DNA from: an uncultured Clostridia bacterium
GTDB taxonomy: Bacteria > Bacillota > Clostridia > Christensenellales > UBA1242
Assembly (NCBI GenBank): GCA_904397185.1
Contig: CAJFOL010000006.1
Coordinates: 1-13,083 of the forward strand
Reading direction: 5' to 3'
Length of the DNA stretch: 13,083 nt
The notes beneath the pieces were generated by a model. That model was not told where the DNA came from and did no database searches. It saw only the letters and a list, made by a program, of their open reading frames with translations. Shown piece after piece: positions 1 to 6,595 of this stretch (position 1 is its first letter; each line of letters begins with the position of its first letter). The position numbers and the translations under genes were made by a program.

Positions 1-267
1 ATGGGAATATTGCCTATTGGCTGTAAACCTGAGAGTATTCCTTGTCCTGGGTGCGGAGAAAAATCTATATATAGAAGCAAGACATTGACAGATATGTTTA
101 TATTTAGAGTAGTGGCACCTATTGGTAATGTATATATGTGTATGAATTCAGGAAAAAATTGTAAGTGTAGTTTTGAACGTGGTAAGTGCTGGATGACAAA
201 TGGTCCATTTTCACCATTATTGCAACAAGTGCCATATCCATTAAAACTGCTTAGATTTCAAAAATAA
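1..267 (+). CDS. Small cysteine-rich protein of unknown function, possibly 5'-truncated
   Basis: I do not recognise this 88-residue protein. It opens with an ATG at the first base of the window, so its ribosome binding site is not visible and the true start may lie further left. It has seven cysteines: one at residue 8, a CPGCG knuckle at 15-19, and Cys47, Cys53, Cys55 and Cys63. A CxxC knuckle followed by a second Cys cluster suggests a zinc-ribbon-like metal site, but the second cluster does not have regular CxxC spacing. No signal peptide or membrane segment is evident. The stop codon lies inside the left arm of a strong terminator hairpin, which supports a real gene end. Because the reading frame could be the tail of a longer protein, the function is left open. 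Confidence 0.5.
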   Translation: MGILPIGCKPESIPCPGCGEKSIYRSKTLTDMFIFRVVAPIGNVYMCMNSGKNCKCSFERGKCWMTNGPFSPLLQQVPYPLKLLRFQK

Positions 268-300
268 ATGCATTGAGGAATTTCTTAATGCATTTATTTT
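261..300. terminator. Bidirectional intrinsic terminator between the Cys-rich gene and the DUF1846 gene
   Basis: Positions 261-274 and 287-300 are perfect 14-base inverted repeats around a 12-base loop. The inner loop bases can add about three more pairs, including G-U pairs. One arm ends in a T run on the plus strand and the other gives a T run on the minus strand, so the hairpin can stop transcripts from both convergent genes. The left arm overlaps the stop codon of the small Cys-rich gene. The remaining bases up to 382 are featureless A/T-rich sequence. Confidence 0.75.
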
Positions 301-382
301 AATTAATATTTTTTAATAATTATTTTAATATTTCAATAAATTTTTGTGTTTTTTTATTTATATTTTCTAATTTATTTATTTT

Positions 383-1867
383 TTATAATTCATATAAATT
401 ATTGTTTAAAAATACAGGTTCACATGTTATATTTATGCCAAGTTTTTTGAGCGATTGCTCCTCTGCCGTTGAAAGAATGTAGGTGCAGTGTGCCTCCAAG
501 CCATTAAGTTCTGGCAATTTTTTTATTGCCTTTTTTGCTTTAGGATTTGAGTGTGAGGATATTGCAAGAGCGATTAAAATGTCATCAAGTTTTAGCACTC
601 CGCACTTTGAGTGAAGATAGTTTGTCCTTAAATTGACTATTGGCATAAGTATATCATCAGAGATTATATCAAAATCATCATCCAAACCAGAGAGAAGTCG
701 CAGTGCATTGAGTACGACTGCTCCACTTGCAGAGACAATCTTTTTGTTTTTCCCTGAGACTATCGTGCCATTTGGAAGTTCGAGTGCGACACAAGGATAG
801 CCACTTGCTTTGCTGATTTCTTTGGATGCTCCGACAACATGGAGGTAGTCTGGCGAGAGCGAAAGTTCTGACATAAGATATCTTGTTCGCTCAACGGTAT
901 CAGAGGTCGCTTGACCTTTTTTGTAGTCACATTCAGCCTTGATATAACGTCTAACAATCTCCTTTTTTGCACTTTCTTCAACAAGTTTTTCATCTGTTAT
1001 GGCACTTGCGACCATATTTACACCCATGTCAGTTGGTGATTTATAAACGTCTTTGCCGGTTATCTTTTTGAGAATATTTTTAAGGATAGGGAACACCTCA
1101 ATATCACGATTGTAGTTGACTGAGAGTACTCCATATGCATTGAAGTGATATGGGTCAATTTGATTTGTGTCCTTTAGGTCTGCAGTTGCCGATTCGTAGG
1201 CTATATTTACTGGGTGTTTAAGCGGAAGATTCCAAACAGGAAAGGTCTCAAACTTGGCATATCCCGCCTTTATTCCATGTTTGTAATCATGATACAATTG
1301 ACTAAGGCAGGTTGCAAGTTTTCCACTTGATGGGCCAGGTGCAGTGACAACCACGAGCGGTCTTGTCGTCTCAATGTAGGGATTTGCTCCATAGCCCTCA
1401 TCGGAGACTATAACATCGACATCATTTGGATAGCCTTTTGTGTAACGATGAAAATATACTTTTTCGCCGTGTTGTTCAAGTTTTTGAGCAAACTTTGTGG
1501 CACTTGACTGACCCTTGTAAAGGGTTATAATTATTGAAGAGACGTAAAGTCCGAGTTGGCGAAGATTGTCAATAATTCTAAGCATTTCATTGTCATAACT
1601 TAGCCCGAGGTCTGCCCTTATTTTATTCTTTTCAATATCGTTTGCTGATATACAAAAGATAATCTCTGCCTTGTCTTTAAGTTTTACAAGCAGTTTGGTC
1701 TTGATGTTTGGGTCAAACCCTGGCAGTACTCTGCTGGCATGGAGGTCATCAAACAGTTTGCCCCCAAATTCAAGATACAGTTTATTGTTAAACATCTTGA
1801 TATGTTCTAAGATTTTTTCGCTTTGTAATTTGATATAAAGTTCGTTGTCAAATCCGATTTGTTTCAT
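383..1867 (-). CDS. DUF1846 family protein
   Basis: A full-length 494-residue member of the DUF1846 family, conserved in Bacillota and usually about 500 residues; the biochemical function is not established. The N-terminal part opens with the family-typical MKQIGFDNELYIKLQ. The centre has a family hallmark, TAPGPSSGK at residues 175-183, which resembles a phosphate-binding loop and is followed by LATCLSQLYHDY. The C-terminal part is a mixed alpha/beta region with no membrane segment or signal peptide, so the protein is probably cytoplasmic. The start is well supported: AAAGGAG (minus strand, 1881-1875) lies seven bases before the ATG. It appears monocistronic, diverging from the glycolipid glycosyltransferase gene and converging on the small Cys-rich gene. 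Family assignment is confident; the ligand and role are unknown. Confidence 0.9.
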   Translation of the reverse strand: MKQIGFDNELYIKLQSEKILEHIKMFNNKLYLEFGGKLFDDLHASRVLPGFDPNIKTKLLVKLKDKAEIIFCISANDIEKNKIRADLGLSYDNEMLRIIDNLRQLGLYVSSIIITLYKGQSSATKFAQKLEQHGEKVYFHRYTKGYPNDVDVIVSDEGYGANPYIETTRPLVVVTAPGPSSGKLATCLSQLYHDYKHGIKAGYAKFETFPVWNLPLKHPVNIAYESATADLKDTNQIDPYHFNAYGVLSVNYNRDIEVFPILKNILKKITGKDVYKSPTDMGVNMVASAITDEKLVEESAKKEIVRRYIKAECDYKKGQATSDTVERTRYLMSELSLSPDYLHVVGASKEISKASGYPCVALELPNGTIVSGKNKKIVSASGAVVLNALRLLSGLDDDFDIISDDILMPIVNLRTNYLHSKCGVLKLDDILIALAISSHSNPKAKKAIKKLPELNGLEAHCTYILSTAEEQSLKKLGINITCEPVFLNNNLYEL

Positions 1868-1902
1868 TTTTATTCTCCTTTAACTTTGAACCATTTATAG
1901 TT

Positions 1903-1932
1903 ATTATAATAAAAAAGGATAAAATTTCATAA
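1903..1932 (-). promoter_or_regulatory. Probable promoter of the DUF1846 gene
   Basis: A perfect TATAAT -10 lies on the minus strand at 1908-1903, about 35 bases upstream of the ATG. The best -35 at suitable spacing is only TTATGA (1932-1927, 18-base spacer), so the upstream half is weak. The predicted transcript carries the AAAGGAG ribosome binding site in a leader of about 30 bases. Confidence 0.45.
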
Positions 1933-1990
1933 TAAATTTGTAGATTTTTGAAGATTTATTCTTGCTGACAAAAATTTATAAAATATATTG

Positions 1991-2019
1991 TTTACATTTT
2001 ATAAGTTTTATGTTAAAAT
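1991..2019 (+). promoter_or_regulatory. Promoter of the family-28-like glycosyltransferase gene
   Basis: TTTACA (1991-1996) and TAAAAT (2014-2019) are separated by 17 bases, with a TG one base before the -10 (TGTTAAAAT), which makes an extended -10 promoter. Transcription should begin near 2026, leaving a leader of about 79 bases, the longest predicted in this window. The same TGTTAAAAT element recurs upstream of the DegV and fhs genes. Confidence 0.7.
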
Positions 2020-2051
2020 AAAATGAATTTACATTGTTGAGAGTCAAACTT

Positions 2052-2070
2052 GCTTGCAAAAGGCTTGCAA
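2052..2070 (+). repeat. GCTTGCAA direct repeat in the leader of the glycosyltransferase gene
   Basis: GCTTGCAA occurs at 2052-2059 and again at 2063-2070, an 11-base period. The core TTGCAA is its own reverse complement, so the two copies can also pair as a short hairpin. The repeat lies about 27-45 bases downstream of the predicted transcription start and upstream of the AAAGGA ribosome binding site at 2094. It could be an operator or an RNA element; either role is inferred. Confidence 0.45.
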
Positions 2071-2104
2071 TTCGAAATCTTAACCATCAATTGAAAGGAA
2101 TACC

Positions 2105-3391
2105 ATGAAAAAAATATTAATTCTTACTGTTACTGCAGGTAATGGACATAATGCTTGTGCTAAAAGTGTGAAGGCAAGACTTGAAAAAGAGGGTGACGTA
2201 GAGGTAAAAATCGTTGACCTATTAAAAAGTTTTTCTTCGCCTATCAATATTTGGACTGCTGATAAGGGATATAGTTTTGCAGTGAGCAAAGCACTATGGA
2301 TTTATAATATAATCTTTGACATCTTGAAGGAAAGCAAACCTAAAAATAGGTATAAGTGTCCTGCTCAAGCCTGTGCGGTTTCGACAGTTGCGGGATTGCT
2401 ACAAGAGATTGTGGATTTTCAGCCTGACGTTATATACTGCACACACTTCTATGCGGGGATTGCCCTCACTGATATAAGGCTTGTATATAAACTTCCTTGC
2501 AAGATAATCATTTCAAGTTTAGATTATGAGTATTCACCGTTTTGGGAGGCTTCTATTGGAGTTGATTATTTTACTGTACCAAATGAAGACTTCGTTGATG
2601 AATGTCTAAAACTTGGATTTAAAAGGGAGCAGATATTACCTTATGGACTGCCTGTAGATGAAAGGGCATCTATTAAGATAGACAAGTTGGAGGCAAGAAA
2701 AGTTTTAGGTATAGATGAAAAAGCCTTTACTATAATGGTTATGTTTGGTGGCGGATATTGGTCTGGTGGATATGAAATATTTAAAAAACTTTTAAAGGCG
2801 CTCAAACATAAAAATGCACAAATAATTATGATAAATGGCAAAAATAAGCGAAGTTACAACAAGATTGAGAAGATGGATATCCCATCGAATTTGAAAGTTG
2901 TAAATGTAGGCTTTACCGACAAAGTGGCTTTATATATGTCGGCAAGTGATATAATTATCAATAAGGCTGGCGGTCCATCATTGACTGAGATGATAAATCA
3001 AGAACTCCCTATGATTATTACCGAAAAGATACCAGCACAGGAATTATATAATCTTGAATATATGAAATCTAAAGGCACGACCTTGTCATTTAAAAATGCA
3101 AAAGAACTAAAAGAAAATGTCATCTCTCTTATGGAAGACGAGGATAAACGAGAGAAAATGTCGAAAAATGCAAGGCAGTTAAAATCAAACGGCATTGAAA
3201 AAGTGGTAAAACTTATTATGTCTATGCCGAATGCCGATTATAGTGAACTATTAAGCGAAGATATAGATTTTAGGAAGGTAAAACACAAAATAAAACAGGC
3301 TTTAAATATATTCAATAGAAAAGAATTGAAAATTGCCAGAGAAAAAGAAAAACAAGAAAAAAATGGGCAGAAAATTGTAGATCTTTTATGA
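2105..3391 (+). CDS. Diacylglycerol glucosyltransferase-like glycosyltransferase (family 28, MGDG synthase-like)
   Basis: A 428-residue cytoplasmic-side membrane glycosyltransferase resembling the UgtP/MGDG-synthase branch of family 28, whose members transfer a sugar from a nucleotide donor to diacylglycerol. The N-terminus has the family signature ILILTVTAGNGH (residues 4-15), where relatives have GAGH. The C-terminal donor-binding half shows GGGYWSGG (215-222), KAGGPSLTE (287-295) and PAQELYN (310-316). There is no signal peptide or transmembrane segment, as expected for these peripheral enzymes. From about residue 385 to 428 there is an additional highly charged, Lys-rich tail beyond the usual family end. 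The start is supported by AAAGGA five bases upstream and by a promoter at 1991-2019. The exact sugar and acceptor cannot be told from sequence; a MurG-like peptidoglycan role is less likely given the N-terminal motif. Confidence 0.85.
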   Translation: MKKILILTVTAGNGHNACAKSVKARLEKEGDVEVKIVDLLKSFSSPINIWTADKGYSFAVSKALWIYNIIFDILKESKPKNRYKCPAQACAVSTVAGLLQEIVDFQPDVIYCTHFYAGIALTDIRLVYKLPCKIIISSLDYEYSPFWEASIGVDYFTVPNEDFVDECLKLGFKREQILPYGLPVDERASIKIDKLEARKVLGIDEKAFTIMVMFGGGYWSGGYEIFKKLLKALKHKNAQIIMINGKNKRSYNKIEKMDIPSNLKVVNVGFTDKVALYMSASDIIINKAGGPSLTEMINQELPMIITEKIPAQELYNLEYMKSKGTTLSFKNAKELKENVISLMEDEDKREKMSKNARQLKSNGIEKVVKLIMSMPNADYSELLSEDIDFRKVKHKIKQALNIFNRKELKIAREKEKQEKNGQKIVDLL

Positions 3392-3440
3392 TATATTTTA
3401 AATACTTTTGTCACATTTTGGTATGGTTGTTAGATTTTTT

Positions 3441-3469
3441 TTGTTTTTTTAATGGTGTTATGTTAAAAT
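3441..3469 (+). promoter_or_regulatory. Promoter of the DegV gene
   Basis: TTGTTT (3441-3446) and TAAAAT (3464-3469) are separated by 17 bases, with TG at 3461-3462 giving the extended -10 TGTTAAAAT. The start near 3476 leaves a leader of about 37 bases containing AAAGGAG at 3500-3506. No clear terminator separates this promoter from the glycosyltransferase gene upstream, so readthrough transcription is also possible. Confidence 0.7.
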
Positions 3470-3512
3470 ACAATTTATGTTTGAATAAATATAACTTTTA
3501 AAGGAGACTTTT

Positions 3513-4385
3513 ATGAGCAAAATAGCAATTGTAACAGACAGTAATGCGGGTATCACACAACTAGAGGCAGGGAAACTAAAGAATGTTTTTGTGATTCCTA
3601 TGCCTTTTACTATTGACGGAGAGGAGTATTTCGAAGATATCAACCTTACTCAAGAGGAGTTTTATCAAAAGTTGACAGATGATGCTGATATTTCAACCTC
3701 TCAACCATCTATTGGATATATCACAGAACTTTGGGATAAACTCTTAAAAGAATATGATTATGTGCTTCACATTCCTATGTCAAGTGCACTTAGTATGTCA
3801 TGTGAAACTGCAAAAAACTTTGCAAATGGCTACGATGGAAAGGTGTTAGTTATAGATAATAAAAGAATCTCGGTCACACAAAAGCAATCAGTATATGATG
3901 CGCAGGCTTTGATTAGTCAAGGCAAAACCGCTCAAGAGATTAAAGAAATTTTAGAAGAGACCGCCCTTGACAGTAGCATCTATATTATGGTGGACACATT
4001 GAAATATCTAAAAAAAGGTGGCAGAATAACTCCTGCTGCCGCTGCTATCGGCACCCTTTTAAGAATAAAACCAGTACTTCAAATTCAAGGCGGAAAACTT
4101 GATAGATTTGCAAAAGCCGTCAACGACAAGGTCGCTGTAACAAGGATGATTGATGCTATTAAAAAAGATTTAGATACTAGATTTAAAGACTTGAAAGAGA
4201 GAGGCGAAATGGAACTTTTTGTCGCTTATACCAACTGCCTTGATAAAGCACAAGCCTTTGCAAAGAAAATTCAGGAAGAGATACCAGACGTTAAACTTAC
4301 ACATATGGACCCTCTTTCACTTAGTGTGTCATGCCATATAGGCAGTGACTCGCTCGCTGTGGCTTGCTGTCGAATTATTAAATAA
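3513..4385 (+). CDS. DegV family fatty-acid-binding protein
   Basis: A 290-residue DegV protein of normal family length. DegV/FakB proteins bind a single fatty acid, and some members present it to a FakA kinase for phosphorylation and entry into phospholipid synthesis. Visible motifs are the N-terminal TDS (8-10), the STSQPS segment (61-66), SSALSMS (90-96) and LKYLKKGGRI (163-172), in the usual order for the two-lobed fold. There is no signal peptide or membrane segment. The start is set by AAAGGAG six bases upstream. No fakA-like kinase gene is visible in the window, so whether this copy works as FakB is not shown here. Its position between lipid-glycosylating and oxidoreductase genes fits a lipid role. 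The family call is secure; the fatty acid preference is unknown. Confidence 0.93.
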   Translation: MSKIAIVTDSNAGITQLEAGKLKNVFVIPMPFTIDGEEYFEDINLTQEEFYQKLTDDADISTSQPSIGYITELWDKLLKEYDYVLHIPMSSALSMSCETAKNFANGYDGKVLVIDNKRISVTQKQSVYDAQALISQGKTAQEIKEILEETALDSSIYIMVDTLKYLKKGGRITPAAAAIGTLLRIKPVLQIQGGKLDRFAKAVNDKVAVTRMIDAIKKDLDTRFKDLKERGEMELFVAYTNCLDKAQAFAKKIQEEIPDVKLTHMDPLSLSVSCHIGSDSLAVACCRIIK

Positions 4386-4399
4386 AATAGTCATTTTGC

Positions 4400-4429
4400 T
4401 TGCTTAAAACCTTTTATCCATGCTAAAAT
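4400..4429 (+). promoter_or_regulatory. Promoter of the short-chain dehydrogenase gene
   Basis: TTGCTT (4400-4405) and TAAAAT (4424-4429) are separated by 18 bases, with TG at 4421-4422 forming the extended -10 TGCTAAAAT. Transcription should start near 4436, just before the ribosome binding site GAGAAGG at 4437-4443. The earlier in-frame ATG at 4420 lies inside this -10 region, which argues against its use as the start codon. Confidence 0.6.
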
Positions 4430-4449
4430 GGGATAAGAGAAGGCAAAAT

Positions 4450-5256
4450 ATGAAGAATAAACTTTTAGGCAAAGTTGCGGTTATAACAGGAGCAAGCAGT
4501 GGCATTGGTTATGCTATTGCAAAAAGATTGAATGAGCAAGGTGTAAAGTGCTATGATATTTCACGGACAGTTAGACCACATGACGAGATAAAAAAGGCAT
4601 TTTCGTGTGACGTCAACGACACAGAAACGGTCGATGAAATTTTGCAAGAAATTTATAATAAAGAAGGTCATATTGATATCTTTATAAATAATGCTGGATT
4701 TGGCATTGCGGGTGCAGTGGAGTTTGCAAAAGAAGAAAATATATATTCTCTTGTTAATACCAATTTATCAGCCGTCATTGCACTTAGCGGAAGGGCAATA
4801 AAATATCTTAAAAAGACTTGCGGAAACATAATCAACATATCTTCTGTGGGTGGTGTCATTCCACTCCCTGTGCAGGCGACTTATAGTGCGACCAAAGCGG
4901 GAGTTGAAATTTTTTCAAAGGCACTTGCAAATGAAGTAAGACCTTACAAAATTAAAGTCACTGCAATCTTGCCAGGTGATACAAGTACAGGCTTTACAAA
5001 CTCAAGAATTATTGACAATGAGACAGATGATGAAAAGTTGAAAGGTCAAATTGATAGGTCTATAAGGAAAGTTGAAAAGGATGAAAGACAGGGAAAAAGT
5101 CCTGATTCTGTTGCAAAAGTAGTGGTGAAGGTACTTAAAAAGAAAAGGCCACCACTTAGAAAAACTGTTGGTTTTTTCTATAAATGTGCAGTCTTTTTAC
5201 CTAGAATACTATCTTGCAAATTTGTTAATTTTATAGTTAGAAAAATATATCTATAA
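4450..5256 (+). CDS. Short-chain dehydrogenase/reductase (SDR) family oxidoreductase
   Basis: A 268-residue classical SDR, an NAD(P)-dependent oxidoreductase acting on a carbonyl or hydroxyl group. The full Rossmann and catalytic set is present: TGASSGIG (13-20), CDVND (53-57), NNAG (80-83), Asn105, Ser132, and Tyr145-x3-Lys149, followed by the PG motif at 175-176. The start at 4450 is preferred over ATG 4420 because GAGAAGG lies six bases upstream and the earlier ATG falls within the promoter -10. The last 40 residues are unusual for a small soluble SDR: a basic stretch, KKKRPPLRK at 230-238, is followed by a hydrophobic-aromatic segment ending in VRKIYL. This suggests association with the membrane surface. 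Together with the lipid-related neighbours this hints at a lipid or acyl substrate, but the substrate cannot be read from the sequence. Confidence 0.9.
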   Translation: MKNKLLGKVAVITGASSGIGYAIAKRLNEQGVKCYDISRTVRPHDEIKKAFSCDVNDTETVDEILQEIYNKEGHIDIFINNAGFGIAGAVEFAKEENIYSLVNTNLSAVIALSGRAIKYLKKTCGNIINISSVGGVIPLPVQATYSATKAGVEIFSKALANEVRPYKIKVTAILPGDTSTGFTNSRIIDNETDDEKLKGQIDRSIRKVEKDERQGKSPDSVAKVVVKVLKKKRPPLRKTVGFFYKCAVFLPRILSCKFVNFIVRKIYL

Positions 5257-5273
5257 AAAACATTTTTAAAAAT

Positions 5274-5311
5274 AAAAGAGCAATTAAATATTATTTTTAA
5301 TTGCCTTTTTT
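5274..5311. terminator. Bidirectional terminator between the SDR and YitT genes
   Basis: GCAATTAAA (5280-5288) pairs perfectly with TTTAATTGC (5296-5304) around a seven-base loop. The stem can be extended by AAAAG/CTTTT outside a one-base bulge. A T run follows at 5306-5311, and a T-rich tract follows the hairpin on the minus strand as well, so it can serve both convergent genes. Positions 5312-5363 are A/T-rich and otherwise hold only one copy of a 17-base repeat. Confidence 0.75.
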
Positions 5312-5372
5312 ATTTAATTATCATTTTTTTTATTTATTTTTTTATTAAACTACTATTTTTTATTTAATTATC
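5306..5372 (+). repeat. 17-base direct repeat, TTTTTTATTTAATTATC, two copies 50 bases apart
   Basis: Identical copies lie at 5306-5322 and 5356-5372. The first carries the T tract of the terminator. The second spans the last two codons and the stop codon of the YitT gene. In A/T-rich DNA a repeat of this simple composition can arise by chance, but an exact 17-base match with this spacing may record a small local duplication that changed the 3' end of the YitT gene. Confidence 0.5.
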
Positions 5373-6425
5373 TAATTTTAGGGTTTTATTTTGCAGATAT
5401 TTTTTCTTAAATTTTATTTTATTTTTTCTTAATATTTTTTTAGAATATTTAAGGCGATTATATCTATGTGGTGATTTGACTTGATTATTTGCAAGGATAA
5501 TTTTATTTTTAAAGATAGATTGTTCTTTCATAAAGTCACCATCACCTAAGGTCTCTGTTACCGCCGATGAAAATACAAAGGCATTTTCATCAACCTCTCT
5601 TACCAATTTTTTCATTTCATGGGCTTGCCCCTTTGGAATAAGTGAGAGTAGCATTGTCTTTTCTTTATGAGAGAACATCCCTTGTGCATCAATCTTTGTT
5701 ACACCACGTTTAAAACGTGCTAAAATAGTGTTGGCAATCTCTTCAGGCTTGTCGCAAATTATATAGAAGGCGACAACACGTTTGGAATCGTCTAGGACAA
5801 GATTGGTTGCCATAGATGAAATGATGGTGGTGACGAGGGCATACAACCCCATCATAAGACTTCCACTTGTCACTATGCTTAAAACTATAACAACTGCATT
5901 TATGCCGAGGAGACAATATCCTGTTTTAATGTATGGGAAGAATTTGTTTATTAAGGCTCCAATTATGTCGCTTCCACCAGTTGAACCACCATATCTTAGA
6001 GCAACACCTATAGTCAGCCCCATAAAAAGACCGCCTACAATTGCATACAGAAGAAGGTCAGATGACATTGGGTCGTCAAGCACCAAGAAAGTTGATAGGT
6101 CAATAAACTGCATGGCTATAGTATAAAACCCGATACCAATGCCAGAGAGCAATAAAAATTTCCAGCCAAAGACCTTTAAAGCAATCAAAAACACGATCGA
6201 GTTTATGATAAGATAAATTACAGATGTAGGCAAGTTTACATTAGCACTAGATAAAAGATTGTGTACAATGAGAGAAAAACCCGACACCCCAGTTGGTATG
6301 ATACCTGCAGATTCGAAGAAGGTTTTAAAAGCACAGCCACCGACAAGCCCTGCGATAGCAATAGCAAGTGCTTGCAAAACAAATTTGCCAATATCCTTTC
6401 TAATTTTTATTTTTTCACTATTCAT
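5364..6425 (-). CDS. YitT family integral membrane protein (DUF161 + DUF2179) with a basic C-terminal tail
   Basis: A 353-residue YitT family protein. Residues 13-210 hold several hydrophobic segments and the family-typical GGSTGGSDI (146-154) between membrane helices. Residues about 217-293 form the cytoplasmic DUF2179 domain, which in relatives ends near the ETLGDGDF seen at 291-298. The transported or sensed substrate is not established for the family. The protein continues for about 55 further residues (299-353) with 17 Lys/Arg and only one acidic residue in the last 48, which is not part of the usual family architecture. The ATG at 6425 has no ribosome binding site; instead an extended -10 lies so close that transcription should start at the ATG. 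It is monocistronic, divergent from the lipid kinase and convergent with the SDR gene. Confidence 0.88.
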   Translation of the reverse strand: MNSEKIKIRKDIGKFVLQALAIAIAGLVGGCAFKTFFESAGIIPTGVSGFSLIVHNLLSSANVNLPTSVIYLIINSIVFLIALKVFGWKFLLLSGIGIGFYTIAMQFIDLSTFLVLDDPMSSDLLLYAIVGGLFMGLTIGVALRYGGSTGGSDIIGALINKFFPYIKTGYCLLGINAVVIVLSIVTSGSLMMGLYALVTTIISSMATNLVLDDSKRVVAFYIICDKPEEIANTILARFKRGVTKIDAQGMFSHKEKTMLLSLIPKGQAHEMKKLVREVDENAFVFSSAVTETLGDGDFMKEQSIFKNKIILANNQVKSPHRYNRLKYSKKILRKNKIKFKKKYLQNKTLKLDN

Positions 6426-6431
6426 ATATTG

Positions 6432-6440
6432 AATATAGCA
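6432..6440 (-). promoter_or_regulatory. Extended -10 of the YitT gene, placed for a leaderless transcript
   Basis: On the minus strand TGCTATATT occupies 6440-6432. With usual spacing the first transcribed base would be 6425, exactly the A of the ATG. No AGGAGG-like sequence lies between the promoter and the start codon. The -35 region is only a T-rich tract, so the promoter would depend on the extended -10. Confidence 0.5.
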
Positions 6441-6559
6441 TTTTTTGGCAAAAATAAAAAATAATTTAAAATAAAATTTTAATTTTTAAACAAAATAAAG
6501 GGTGAAATTGAGAATTTATACCAAAAATCGGTCAAAAACTTATAATTATTTTTTAAAAT

Positions 6560-6590
6560 TTGACTTTTTTAAAAAAATATTGTATATCAT
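6560..6590 (+). promoter_or_regulatory. Possible promoter of the lipid kinase operon, close to the start codon
   Basis: TTGACT (6560-6565) is followed after 17 bases by TATATC (6583-6588), or after 19 bases by TATCAT (6585-6590). Either would start transcription at about 6595-6597, at the ATG at 6596. A competing perfect TATAAT lies at 6541-6546 but has no good -35; it would give a leader of about 43 bases with no ribosome binding site. Confidence 0.4.
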
Positions 6591-6595
6591 ATTTT

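Noticed and set aside
4420..4449. ATG at 4420 as the start of the SDR gene
   Set aside because: It lies inside the extended -10 TGCTAAAAT and has no ribosome binding site, whereas ATG 4450 has GAGAAGG six bases upstream and begins the conserved fold.
5312..5363. T-rich stretch as part of a structured RNA
   Set aside because: Apart from the 17-base repeat it is low-complexity A/T sequence with no stable G/C-containing stem.
6560..6595. TTG at 6560 as the start of the lipid kinase
   Set aside because: It adds 12 unconserved residues, has no ribosome binding site, and overlaps a TTGACT element that fits a -35.
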